NCBI GenBank assembly: GCA_030066595.1
Contig: JASJBI010000023.1
Location: forward strand, 21,717 to 85,716
Length of the DNA stretch: 64,000 nt
From: Alphaproteobacteria bacterium
GTDB taxonomy: Bacteria; Pseudomonadota; Alphaproteobacteria; JAJFFI01
Direction: 5' to 3'
Position numbers and translations under genes: made by a program. The notes beneath the pieces were generated by a model. That model saw nothing but the letters and a program-made list of their open reading frames with translations, made no database searches and was not told the DNA's origin. Shown here piece after piece: positions 8,021 to 16,415 of this stretch. Positions within the stretch are counted from its first letter, which is position 1. Each line of letters opens with the position of its first letter.

Positions 8021-9907
8021 TCACGCGCTCCCGACACCGGGCGTGTCGGCGCTTGGGAACCGCACGGTGAACCGCGTGCCCTCGCCCGGCCGGCTGACCA
8101 GATCGATGCGGCCCTTGTAACGCTCGACGATGGCGCGACTGATGGTGAGGCCAAGGCCCGTACCTTCGACACCGTCGGCCCGTTTGGTGAAGAAGGGCTG
8201 GTAGACGCGGGAGACATCCTCGGGCCGGATCCCGACGCCCGTGTCCTCGAAGACCATTTCGACGGCGTGGTCCGAAAGACGGCTCGCGATGTTGAGACGT
8301 CCGCCTTCGGGCATGGCGTGAAATGCGTTCTGCACGAGGTTCAAGACCACCATGCGTACCTCGCTGTCCCCGGCGAAGATGCGGGGCTCTCCGTCGTCCA
8401 GATCCAGGCGCACAGCTATATTCTGTTGCGCCGCCTCGTATGCGAGAAGTGAAACGGTTTCTGCTATGGCCGCATTGATCGTTATCAATTGTGGTGTGTA
8501 ATTGGGCGGCATGCTCAACTTCAGAAGCCGATCCGTGACTTCGATACACCTTTCGATCTCTCCGTCCATCGTCGAGAGATAATCGTAGATCTCTTGGTTG
8601 TCTTCGGTTTGGTCTTTGCCGCTACGCAGCGCCCCCTGCAAAGCCAAGCGGACCGACGACAACGGGTTGCGGATCTCATGGGCAAGCCCGCTCGCCAGGC
8701 GATCGAGTTCCTCCAGACGTTGGTTGTGGGAGATGTCGGCCTGGCGCGAGAGATCCCTGATCGACTCGACAACGCAGACCCTGGTCTCTCCGTCGACGGT
8801 CATCTCGAGGGGTGCGGCGGAGACCTCGACCTGAATGGCGGTCCCGTCCTTGCGGATATGCTGCTGCAGCGTCTTGAGCGGCTGGCCGGTCTCTTGGATC
8901 TGGCGCAGCGGACAGGTGATCATGGTTGGTGGGCAGGGTTCTTTGCGCGCATGGCTCGAGCCATAGCACGTGGTCTGGACCGCTTCCGACATGTCAACGC
9001 CGAGCTGGCGACAATACGCCTGATTGGCGGTCAGCACGGTGTAGTCGCTGTCAATCACTCGGATGCCGTCCGGCACGGAATCGATCAGCGACTGCAGCGA
9101 TCGATCGTGCTCCTCGACCCGCGTCAGGCTGGCCTGCAGCCGTTCCGCCATCTGATTGAAGATGCTGCCCAGTCGGCCGAGTTCGTCATCGCCGGCAACG
9201 TCTGCGCGCGCATCCAGCTTTCCGGCCGCAAGGGCGCGGCTCTTCTCGGCCAGGTGCTGAACCGGCGACAACACGTACCGGCGCATGAACCAGTAGCCAC
9301 CGCTCACCGTCAGCAGCACAACCAGCCCGCCTGAGCCCGCAAGCATCAGTGCGCTCCGCTGCGCTTTGCCGCGGATCGCAGCGGCGTCGTAGTCCACGTA
9401 GAGCACGCCGTTGACCGGGTTGTCAGCCTGGGACCCGTGACAGCCGATGCAGCGCGCCTTGTTATGCACCGGGTTGACGCTGCGCAGGACCTGCTGACCA
9501 ATCTCGTTCTTGGTGAAGAAGGCTTGGCTGGTGATCGGCATCTTGTTCGTGGAACAGTCGACGCAGGCGAGGCCGGGAACGCTGTTGATATCGTGGCCCC
9601 GCAGTTCGGGCTTGGAGGCGAACCGCACCTCCCCCATCGGATTGACGATCATCACACTGCTGATGTTGGACTGTTCGCCAAGCCGATGGACGATGTCGCG
9701 CAAACCGTCCAGGTCCCGCTTGACCATTGCGTTCTCGAGCGACGCCTGAAGCAACCGATTCAGCTGGTCGGCGGCCAGTTCGCGCTCGTGTAAGAGCTCG
9801 GTTCTGTACAGGGAGACGAAGAGAACGAGGAACAGCGCTGAACTGAGGCCGAGGGCCACGACGATATACAGCAAGAACTTCCGATTCAGGCTTGCTGCGA
9901 TCCGCAT
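8021..9907 (-). CDS. sensor histidine kinase with periplasmic c-type heme motif
   Basis: A 628-residue membrane kinase. TM1 is at residues about 11-32 and TM2 at about 187-207, enclosing a periplasmic sensor domain with CVDC (115-118) and a perfect heme c site CIGCH (153-157). HAMP (about 210-262), PAS (about 270-385), HisKA with H410 in LAHEIRNP, and HATPase with the FEDTGVGI and GTGLGLTIS boxes follow. The PAS domain has three clustered cysteines (C314, C325, C332) of the kind seen in other PAS kinases. It pairs with the adjacent sigma54 regulator. Sensing of periplasmic redox state, NO/O2 or the molybdoenzyme substrate through the heme is inference. Confidence 0.93.
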   Translation of the reverse strand: MRIAASLNRKFLLYIVVALGLSSALFLVLFVSLYRTELLHERELAADQLNRLLQASLENAMVKRDLDGLRDIVHRLGEQSNISSVMIVNPMGEVRFASKPELRGHDINSVPGLACVDCSTNKMPITSQAFFTKNEIGQQVLRSVNPVHNKARCIGCHGSQADNPVNGVLYVDYDAAAIRGKAQRSALMLAGSGGLVVLLTVSGGYWFMRRYVLSPVQHLAEKSRALAAGKLDARADVAGDDELGRLGSIFNQMAERLQASLTRVEEHDRSLQSLIDSVPDGIRVIDSDYTVLTANQAYCRQLGVDMSEAVQTTCYGSSHARKEPCPPTMITCPLRQIQETGQPLKTLQQHIRKDGTAIQVEVSAAPLEMTVDGETRVCVVESIRDLSRQADISHNQRLEELDRLASGLAHEIRNPLSSVRLALQGALRSGKDQTEDNQEIYDYLSTMDGEIERCIEVTDRLLKLSMPPNYTPQLITINAAIAETVSLLAYEAAQQNIAVRLDLDDGEPRIFAGDSEVRMVVLNLVQNAFHAMPEGGRLNIASRLSDHAVEMVFEDTGVGIRPEDVSRVYQPFFTKRADGVEGTGLGLTISRAIVERYKGRIDLVSRPGEGTRFTVRFPSADTPGVGSA

Positions 9908-9927
9908 GGTCGTGCCGGTTCCTCGTC

Positions 9928-10434
9928 TCAGAACAGGAGACGATTGACAAACGACTGCTCCGGCACGTCATCCGGCGCCACCGTCCAATGCCGTCCGTGC
10001 GGTTTCGGCGCCTCATCGCAGAACAGAACCAAGGGCACCACGACGGGCGCCGGCCAGGCGAAATCCGCGAAGCGCGAGAGCCAGTCCTCCCGCTCCTCGG
10101 GACGCTTCAACACCAGGAGCGCTTCGACGTTTTGGGCGATGAGACCGCCCCGTGCCGCGCTCGCCGTGAGCCAGCGGTCCAGATCCTCCAGCCCCAGCTG
10201 CGCCGCGTCCCACATCAGGGGCGCCATGACCTCGGCCCGAAAATCACGGCAGTCCAGGGCCAACGCTTCACCGAGTTCCTGGAGCAGGTCCGGCCGGTAT
10301 TCAGGCAGCGATACAAGGAACCCGCCGCGACGTTCGCAGCGAGACAACATGGCCTCGGCGGGGCGCCACCATGCGTCCATTGCGCCCGCGCCTGCGGCGT
10401 CGCCGTTCTCCGGGGGGTCTCGATGCGTGTCCAT
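9928..10434 (-). CDS. conserved-looking protein of unknown function in the molybdoenzyme operon
   Basis: A 168-residue, probably cytoplasmic protein with no signal peptide or membrane segment. It lies between the chaperone gene (32 bp gap) and the kinase gene (20 bp gap) in the same direction. The N-terminal 18 residues are low-complexity, and an internal ATG at 10380 (MDAWWRPAEAM) is an equally plausible start. A segment with GGLIAQNVEALLVL followed by a hydrophobic strand VVVPLVLFCDEAP looks like the core of an alpha/beta fold. There is no P-loop, and I cannot name a family. Its position suggests a maturation or signalling accessory. Confidence 0.6.
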   Translation of the reverse strand: MDTHRDPPENGDAAGAGAMDAWWRPAEAMLSRCERRGGFLVSLPEYRPDLLQELGEALALDCRDFRAEVMAPLMWDAAQLGLEDLDRWLTASAARGGLIAQNVEALLVLKRPEEREDWLSRFADFAWPAPVVVPLVLFCDEAPKPHGRHWTVAPDDVPEQSFVNRLLF

Positions 10435-10466
10435 TCCGATGTCTATCCCCGTCGAGCTTCCTCCGC

Positions 10467-11240
10467 CTACCAGCCCGGTCCCGCGCCGGGCACGTAGGGC
10501 GCCGCCGCGGCCGCGCTCGACTGTACCTTCAGCCGCGCGTCGATCTCCTCGCGGCTCGGTCTCGGCGCATCCAGCACTTGCGCCAACAGATCACGCAATT
10601 CCTCAAGATAGGCTGCCGTAACCAACGCCAGCCCCACGAAGAAGCTTTCCTGGCAGCGGCCGGCGATGCGGCCCGCGAACTGCCCGATCCAGCGCAACAG
10701 GTGTTCGTCCATGAACTGCACCGCCGCGCGCACCTCGTCCTCTTCCCCGCGCCGCGCGAACAGCTCGGCGACGAACGAGAGCTGACAAACCAGATGGTCA
10801 TCCGGACGGCGCTCGCTGTCGACCGCCGCCAGTCCGAAGCGCCGATACCAGTCGCGAACCTGGAACATTGGCTCTTGCCGTTCGAGCCCGTCATCGTCGA
10901 ACCAGACGGACTCGCAGGGCGAGGCGCGATAGGCGTAGATCAGATAGACATTGGCGTAGGCCGCCGCCAAGGCGTCAATCCGGTCGTCCTCCAGCGGGGC
11001 CGGTTTTGACGGCAAGGATGCGTCCAGGAGGCGCAGGGCCTCGCTCGCGATCTCTGACCTGAGCAGCAAGCCCAAGCGGTCCTGGAACGGCGCCTCGCGC
11101 AGGTTCTCGAGCGTCTCCTTTCCGGGCTCCTGGCCATGCAGGAAGGCCAGGAGACGGAGGTCGTCGGCAACGCTTTGGCAGAACCGGTCGAACACCGCCT
11201 CGGTCTTGTCCGACCCCTCCGCCGTTTCGTGCGCCGCCAT
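10467..11240 (-). CDS. TorD/DmsD-family molybdoenzyme chaperone
   Basis: A 257-residue, all-helical cytoplasmic protein. The C-terminal two thirds match the TorD-like pattern: an AAxYANVYLIYAYRASP region, PDDHLVCQLSFVAEL, and FMDEHLLRWIGQFAGRI with the family's conserved hydrophobic faces. Family members bind the twin-arginine signal of a DMSO-reductase-family enzyme and hold it until cofactor is inserted. The start ATG overlaps the stop of the ferredoxin gene (TGATG), indicating translational coupling. It also has an N-terminal extension (MAAHETAEGSDK) not needed for the fold. The client is almost certainly the Tat-dependent molybdoenzyme upstream. Confidence 0.87.
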   Translation of the reverse strand: MAAHETAEGSDKTEAVFDRFCQSVADDLRLLAFLHGQEPGKETLENLREAPFQDRLGLLLRSEIASEALRLLDASLPSKPAPLEDDRIDALAAAYANVYLIYAYRASPCESVWFDDDGLERQEPMFQVRDWYRRFGLAAVDSERRPDDHLVCQLSFVAELFARRGEEDEVRAAVQFMDEHLLRWIGQFAGRIAGRCQESFFVGLALVTAAYLEELRDLLAQVLDAPRPSREEIDARLKVQSSAAAAAPYVPGAGPGW

Positions 11241-11905
11241 CACTCGGCCGCTCCCTTGCTGTGCGGGACGAAGACGATCGACGGATCGGTGAGTTCCGGA
11301 TCCGCCATGTTCTTCACCTGGCGCACAAGCTCTTCGTTGGGTCCGCGCGCCTTGGTCTCGTAGCTGCCGTCCAACAACTTGTCCATCGGGCCGATGTCCA
11401 AAACCCGCATCATGCAGGCCATGACGCAATAGGGCTTGCGGCCCGCATCGATCTCGTCGACGCACATGTTGCACTTCTTAACGAGCTGATCCGACGGATC
11501 GTACTGCGGCGCGCCATAGGGACAGGCCGCCTCGCATCGGCGGCAACCGATGCACAGGGTGGAATCGATGTCGACGATGCCGTCCTTCTCCCGCTTCCAG
11601 ATCGCGCCCGTGGGACAGGCCGGCAGACAGGCGGGCTCGCGACAGTGGTTGCAGGACATGTTGACTTTGTAGGCGTACACCTCGGGAAACGTGCCGCCTT
11701 CGATGTACTGGACCCGCCGGAACCGGGGACCGGGCGCCAGCCCGTTCTTGTCCTTGCAGGCGATCTCGCAGGCCCGGCAGCCGATGCAATCCACGTTGTG
11801 GTGGATAAAGGCCAGCTGCATCTCGGGTTCCACGGGCGTGTAGGTCTCGCGCTTCCGCTTCTTGATCGCTTCCTTGATGCGGCCGACGTCTTTCTCCTGT
11901 GCCAT
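11240..11905 (-). CDS. DmsB-like iron-sulfur electron transfer subunit (four 4Fe-4S clusters)
   Basis: A 221-residue protein with four cysteine clusters in the DmsB order: CIGCRACEIAC, CNHCREPACLPAC, CIGCRRCEAAC and CNMC...PYCVMAC. It has no signal peptide of its own, as expected if it is co-exported with the Tat-signal-bearing catalytic subunit. In DMSO-reductase-type enzymes this subunit relays electrons to the Mo subunit. There is no DmsC-type membrane anchor in the operon, so the electron donor is probably the pentaheme cytochrome encoded upstream. It is followed directly by the chaperone gene with a 1 bp overlap. Confidence 0.95.
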   Translation of the reverse strand: MAQEKDVGRIKEAIKKRKRETYTPVEPEMQLAFIHHNVDCIGCRACEIACKDKNGLAPGPRFRRVQYIEGGTFPEVYAYKVNMSCNHCREPACLPACPTGAIWKREKDGIVDIDSTLCIGCRRCEAACPYGAPQYDPSDQLVKKCNMCVDEIDAGRKPYCVMACMMRVLDIGPMDKLLDGSYETKARGPNEELVRQVKNMADPELTDPSIVFVPHSKGAAE

Positions 11906-11926
11906 CTGTGCTCTCCCTGCGTGCGA

Positions 11927-14464
11927 TCAACTGTCCCGGCGGAACACGTGGCTCCGCGCGGTCGCGAGCTTGTCCCATCCCGGCCGATGCTCGAGCTTGG
12001 TCTTCTCCATGTTGACCAGGATGGTGTTGAAGGCGAAGGCGCCGGCCGGGCTGGGCAGGTCGAGCGCCAGGAAATCCGGATTGCCCGAGCGATCGACGCC
12101 GCGCTCGTCGGTGTCCATCCAGGCCCCTTCGTGCAGCACGACCACCCCGGGCATGACCCGTTCGGTGACATAGGCCGGCGCGATCGTGGCGCCTCGGTCG
12201 TTCCACATGTAGACGCTGTCGCCGGTCTTGATCCCCAGCCGTTCGGCGTCGGAGGCATTTATCGTGACCTCCTGCTCGTAGGTCTCGCGCAGCCAGGGGA
12301 TGTTGTTGAAGATCGAATGGGTCCGCCAGCGCGGGTGCGGCGTCACCATGTGGAAGGGGTATTTCTGCGTCAGCGGGCTGTTCAGCGATTCCCACGGCTC
12401 GATCCACTTGGGGATGGCCGGGATCGGATAGCCGAACTGGGTCTGGGTCCAGTCCGGGATGCTGGCCAGCTTGGTGGAGAAGATTTCGATCTTGCCGGAC
12501 GGCGTCGGGAAGGGTTGTCCCTTCTCGATATTGTCCTGGAAGGCGACATGGGGACGCGGCAGCTTGAACTTGTAGATGCCGCGACGCTTGAACTCCTCCC
12601 AGGGCATGGTCACGCCCTGGTGACCCATCACGCGGTTCCGCCACCACTCGCTGAGATAGGCCTCGTCGGTCTCGTCGTCGTTCAGGAAGTAGTCGCGCGG
12701 GGCCTTCGGGTTGTAGAGCGGGCCGAAGCCGAGCCGGAACGCCAGTTCCGTGAAGATCTGGAAGTCGGTCTTGCTCTCGCCGAGAGGCTGAATGACCTTG
12801 GGCCGGTGGATGTAGTAGTGCCCCTTGTACCAGGGCAGCGCCACGTCGTGACGCTCGAAATGCGTGGCCACGGGGAGCAGCACGTCGGCCCAGATGCCGG
12901 ATGGCGTGATGGTCGAATCCTGGCAGACGACGAAGTCCAGCCGCTGGATCGCCTCGATCGCCTTGTTGATGTTCGGGAGCTGGTTGAACCAGTCCGAGCC
13001 CTGCCACCAGATCGCCCGGATGTTCGGGATCACCCCGTCGAACGGGGTGCCCTCCTTTGGCCAGAGGCCGATGTCCTGGCGCCGGACATTGGGATAGTTG
13101 AGCACGCAGTGCGCCCAGGTGTCCGATTTGATGGCGGCCGCATGGACGTTGCGGAATTGGTCCGAGGGGCCTGCCACGGCCTCCGAATGCCACGCCTTGC
13201 CGACGCCTTCGGCGCAGCCGCCCAGCTTGCCGATGTTGCCGGTCATCGCCTGCAGCGCCGCGGCCATGCGGTTGTACTGCTCGCCGTAAGCGGCCCGGCC
13301 GGGCGCCCAGCTTGCTTTCAGCGCAGCCGGCTTGGTGGCGGCGTACATCTGGGCGAGCTTTTTGATGTCGTCGGCCTTGACGCCGCAGATGGTCTCCGCC
13401 CACTCAGGGGATTTCGGTTTGCCGTCTGTGCGTCCAAGGATGTAGTCCTTGAAATTCTCCATGTTCTGCGCCCAGAACGGCATGGTGCGGGCGTCCATGC
13501 CAAGGCAGAACCGATCGATGAAGTCCTGGTCTTGCAGACCCTTCGTGAAGATGTAGTGGGCCATGCCGGCCATCATGGCCGCATCCGTGTTGGGCTTGAT
13601 CGGGATCCACCAGGCGTCGTAAGCGGCCGCGGAATCGGTGTACTGCGGGTCGACCAGCACGAACTTGCAGCCCCGCTGTTTGGCCAGCCGCATGTAGTAG
13701 AAGGTGTTGCCGCCGTGGAAGGTGTAGGCCGGGTTCCAGCCCCACATGATCATCAGCTTGGAATGGGCGAAGGCGTCGTCCTCGTTGCCGTCTTCGATGG
13801 TGCCGAAGGTGGTCAGCGAGCTGAACGTGGTGCCCTGATAGGACGGCACCGACCAGGACACGGTGCGGCAGCCGAAGATGCCGAGGAAGCGGCCCAGCAG
13901 GCCCTCGATCTGATCGGACTTGTGCAGCGCGCCCCACGACGAGCCGGCATAGCTCTGATCGAGGATCGCGGTCGGGCCGTAGAGCTGCTTGATGCGCGTG
14001 ATGTTCTCGGCGATGTAGTCGAGCGCGAAGTCCCAGGACGCGCGCTTGAACTGGCCCGAGCCGCGCGGACCGACCCGGATCATCGGGTAGAGGAGCCGCT
14101 CCGGTGAATAGATGCGGGACCGGTAGGCCCGCCCCCGCAGACAGGCGCGAACCTGGGGCAGCTCGTCGGTATCGGTGCCGTAGGGATCGCCCTGATAGCT
14201 GCCGTCATCGGTCGACAGCCGCACGATGACGTCGCCCTTCTTGTGGGCGACCAGCATGTGCCGCGAGCCGCAGTTGTGCGCGCAGCTGGTGACCACGGTG
14301 GTCAGCTGATCGTCCGTATAGTAGGGCTCGTAGGCGAAGGCGTTCGCCTCCTTGACCGCGTCCAGGCCGACCGCCGCTGCGGCACCGCCCGCGGCCGCAG
14401 TCTTCAGGAAGCCCCGGCGCGACATGTTCAGGACCGATTCGAGCTGCTGCAAGTTCTGCTTCAT
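11927..14464 (-). CDS. DmsA-like molybdopterin oxidoreductase catalytic subunit, Tat-exported
   Basis: An 845-residue protein, preceded by a strong ribosome site (GGAAGGAG). The Tat signal has SRRGFLK at residues 15-21. It is collinear with E. coli DmsA from the N-terminal cluster site, through QVRACLRGR and YSPERLLYPM, to the C-terminal EGAW..D..R motif. By hand alignment Ser208 sits at the Mo-ligand serine of DmsA, which puts it with S- and N-oxide reductases rather than nitrate or formate enzymes. Odd point: the cluster site reads CAHNCGSRH...C108, so the third Cys of DmsA (CTVNCGSRC) is His69. It is encoded between the pentaheme cytochrome and the ferredoxin. The substrate is not determined; DMSO, methionine sulfoxide or another oxide is inference. 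Confidence 0.93.
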   Translation of the reverse strand: MKQNLQQLESVLNMSRRGFLKTAAAGGAAAAVGLDAVKEANAFAYEPYYTDDQLTTVVTSCAHNCGSRHMLVAHKKGDVIVRLSTDDGSYQGDPYGTDTDELPQVRACLRGRAYRSRIYSPERLLYPMIRVGPRGSGQFKRASWDFALDYIAENITRIKQLYGPTAILDQSYAGSSWGALHKSDQIEGLLGRFLGIFGCRTVSWSVPSYQGTTFSSLTTFGTIEDGNEDDAFAHSKLMIMWGWNPAYTFHGGNTFYYMRLAKQRGCKFVLVDPQYTDSAAAYDAWWIPIKPNTDAAMMAGMAHYIFTKGLQDQDFIDRFCLGMDARTMPFWAQNMENFKDYILGRTDGKPKSPEWAETICGVKADDIKKLAQMYAATKPAALKASWAPGRAAYGEQYNRMAAALQAMTGNIGKLGGCAEGVGKAWHSEAVAGPSDQFRNVHAAAIKSDTWAHCVLNYPNVRRQDIGLWPKEGTPFDGVIPNIRAIWWQGSDWFNQLPNINKAIEAIQRLDFVVCQDSTITPSGIWADVLLPVATHFERHDVALPWYKGHYYIHRPKVIQPLGESKTDFQIFTELAFRLGFGPLYNPKAPRDYFLNDDETDEAYLSEWWRNRVMGHQGVTMPWEEFKRRGIYKFKLPRPHVAFQDNIEKGQPFPTPSGKIEIFSTKLASIPDWTQTQFGYPIPAIPKWIEPWESLNSPLTQKYPFHMVTPHPRWRTHSIFNNIPWLRETYEQEVTINASDAERLGIKTGDSVYMWNDRGATIAPAYVTERVMPGVVVLHEGAWMDTDERGVDRSGNPDFLALDLPSPAGAFAFNTILVNMEKTKLEHRPGWDKLATARSHVFRRDS

Positions 14465-14534
14465 CCCCTGCTCCTTCCATTGCGTCCGATGACGCCGTCC
14501 ATCCCGTTTCGTCGTCCCAGCGTTGCCGTGGCCG

Positions 14535-15353
14535 CTATTCCTCCACGCCAACGAGGAAACGCGCTTCTGACTTGGTGGGTCGCCCCTTCGCCCACTCCGG
14601 CGTCTCTTCCGGCATGTCCGGCCAGGGATGCCGCGGGTAGGGGAAGTTGTTGCGATACCAGGCACGCCCGCCATGGCAGCCGTAGCAAACGTCCGAGGAC
14701 TCCGCGGCCGCTTTCTCGATGGCATCCGCCTTCAGATAGTTGACCCGATGGCGCACCGTCCGGAACAGCTCCTCGTGGCAGGTCTGGCAGCCGTTCTTGA
14801 CGTCCTCCGGCTCCAGGTCCGCGCGCACTTCGTGCCAGGGGCCGGCGAGATCCATCATCTCGTACGGAAAGGCGCCGTGACAGCGCAGACAGGTCTGTGA
14901 CGGATCGACTACCTTGCGCAGCGTGAAGCCGGCATCGCTGCCGACCGCGGCCGCGGTCGCCGAAGAGCCCGGTCCCTCTTCCCTTGGATCGTGGCCCTGG
15001 TGGCAGAAATTGCACTGCAGGTTCATCAGCTCCTGCGCCATTGGCGTCACCATATGGCGTCGGTGCAGCGTGTCCTGCGCGCCGGAGTAGGTGTCGAGGG
15101 TTTGATACCAAGCGAGCGCCTCTGACGATTTCACGCCCGCCGGCGCCTGCTCGAGCACACGGCGTTCGAGGATGTCCTGGTGGCAGGCCAGGCACTGCTC
15201 GTTGGTCGCCGTTTCGATGGCGGGGCGGAAATGGATCGGATCCCACCGCGCGCTCTCATAGTTTGCGCGGACCACGGGAGCGTCCTCCGCCATTGAGCCA
15301 GCCAGCGGGACCAGGAGAAACATCATTGCCAAACCGAATGAAATGCGTCGCAT
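14535..15353 (-). CDS. exported pentaheme c-type cytochrome
   Basis: A 272-residue protein with a signal peptide (MRRISFGLAMMFLLVPLAGSMA) and five heme c sites: CLACH, CNFCH, CLRCH, CQTCH and CYGCH. Histidines between the sites (for example HRRHM, GPWHEV) can serve as distal ligands. Apart from the signal there is no transmembrane segment, so it is a soluble periplasmic protein. That differs from TorC/NapC-type pentaheme or tetraheme quinol oxidases, which are anchored. The gene precedes the molybdoenzyme by 70 bp in the same direction, and the obvious role is electron donor or acceptor for that enzyme. I do not recognise a specific named family. Confidence 0.9.
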   Translation of the reverse strand: MRRISFGLAMMFLLVPLAGSMAEDAPVVRANYESARWDPIHFRPAIETATNEQCLACHQDILERRVLEQAPAGVKSSEALAWYQTLDTYSGAQDTLHRRHMVTPMAQELMNLQCNFCHQGHDPREEGPGSSATAAAVGSDAGFTLRKVVDPSQTCLRCHGAFPYEMMDLAGPWHEVRADLEPEDVKNGCQTCHEELFRTVRHRVNYLKADAIEKAAAESSDVCYGCHGGRAWYRNNFPYPRHPWPDMPEETPEWAKGRPTKSEARFLVGVEE

Positions 15354-15430
15354 AATGGGACCTATCGATTCTGACTCGCCTCTGTGTGATGTACTGACAA
15401 TGCCTCCCGCCGGAGCGGACGTTTCCCTCC

Positions 15431-15871
15431 CTATTGGCGTTTTTGAGGCATTGCGGGCATGCCCGGCATGCCGCCCGACGGGGGCATCATCGGCCCGGCA
15501 CCCATGGCAGGGCCGCCGTGCCAGCCCGGCCACATGTTGCCCGGCGGGAAATAGAGCAGCAGCTCGCCGGCCGGCGAGATCTGGAAGTAGCCACGCCGCC
15601 CGACCAGGGTGTCGCCGCCGAACATGCCCAGAATGGTGTGCATGATCCCTGGCGAGGTGATCGGCGTGGACGGGTAAAGGACGATGGCGCCGCTGGGCAG
15701 GACCTCGTAGTAGCCCTGCACGCCGAGCACCGTGCCCCGGACATGGGGAGGTTGCGGCGCCGGTGCACCGGGTCCGCCTTGGGCATCGGCCGTGCCCGGC
15801 TGCGCGCCGATCAAAGCCGCGGCCATCAACAGCGCGCCACAGAGGCCGGTCACATGCTGTTTGGATTTCAC
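15431..15871 (-). CDS. small exported protein with two GxFxVxPxGxIxLYP modules and a GMPGM tail
   Basis: A 146-residue protein with a typical signal peptide ending near GTADAQG. The mature part holds two copies of a short module: GYYEVLPSGAIVLYP and, about 35 residues later, GYFQISPAGELLLYFP. The tail is Gly/Met/Pro-rich (MPPSGGMPGMPAMPQKRQ). The same module occurs once in the first Gly-Met-X protein and, in a divergent form, twice in the membrane-anchored protein of this cluster. The Met-rich tail links it to the repeat proteins. No known domain is recognised. The alternation of hydrophobic residues in the module suggests a beta hairpin. It lies 77 bp upstream of the pentaheme cytochrome gene. 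Confidence 0.8.
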   Translation of the reverse strand: MKSKQHVTGLCGALLMAAALIGAQPGTADAQGGPGAPAPQPPHVRGTVLGVQGYYEVLPSGAIVLYPSTPITSPGIMHTILGMFGGDTLVGRRGYFQISPAGELLLYFPPGNMWPGWHGGPAMGAGPMMPPSGGMPGMPAMPQKRQ

Positions 15872-15893
15872 TTTGCTTGCCTCCGCTCTGCGG

Positions 15894-16259
15894 TTAGGTA
15901 CCAGGCCGCAATCCGCGCTGCGGGCCTGCGGCAGGCGGTTGCGCGTGCCAACCGCGAATGTCGTATGGTCCCGTCATGCCGGGGAGCGTAAACGGCGTGT
16001 ACCAAGCTTCCTGATCCTCGAGAAAACGAAGGCTATAGGGAAATGGCTGGCTCACGCCGGTCAGCGCTCTGCTGTACCAGCCAGGCGCTTTCTTGAATTC
16101 CGTTATCGTCGGCGCGCCCTGCGGCCGCTCCTGCGGTCGGACTCCGGCGATCGGATACGACCCTTCCGCCGCGGCGGTGCCGCTTGCCACAGATCCAAGC
16201 ATGACGAGGATGGCCAGGGTCGCAATCCGCGAAGACCAATGTGCAGACTTGTTGTCCAC
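15894..16259 (-). CDS. small exported protein of unknown function
   Basis: I place the start at a GTG (16259) because GGGAGGG lies just upstream and a normal signal peptide follows at once (IATLAILVMLGSVASGTAAA). The longer in-frame option from 16406 would put the signal some 50 residues inside the protein. The product is 121 residues. The mature part is rich in Pro, Gly and aromatics (FKKAPGWYSRAL, QEAWYTPFTLPGMTG) with no cysteine and no known motif. It lies between the anchored Pro/Ala-rich protein and the 146-residue module protein, so it probably belongs to the same exported assembly. Confidence 0.68.
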   Translation of the reverse strand: MDNKSAHWSSRIATLAILVMLGSVASGTAAAEGSYPIAGVRPQERPQGAPTITEFKKAPGWYSRALTGVSQPFPYSLRFLEDQEAWYTPFTLPGMTGPYDIRGWHAQPPAAGPQRGLRPGT

Positions 16260-16415
16260 TTCGCCCTCCCTTGGCCCAGACGGAAATTGATCTTGTTCAA
16301 TTTTTTGTTTTTCTTTTGCAGAACAATAATGAATGAGATTTCGTCCTCTCGAATTGAGATGAGTCAATGTGGCTTCGCTTCTCATGATCTCTTGTCGTGT
16401 TTTCACGGCACGCTC

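Noticed and set aside
11261..14107. A 948-residue open frame on the plus strand
   Set aside because: Antisense to the ferredoxin and molybdoenzyme genes, which have clear motifs. Its composition is that of a shadow frame.
15933..15953. A second TTGGCACG-type sigma54 box on the minus strand
   Set aside because: The distance between GG and GC is 11 rather than 10 nt, and it lies inside a coding region.
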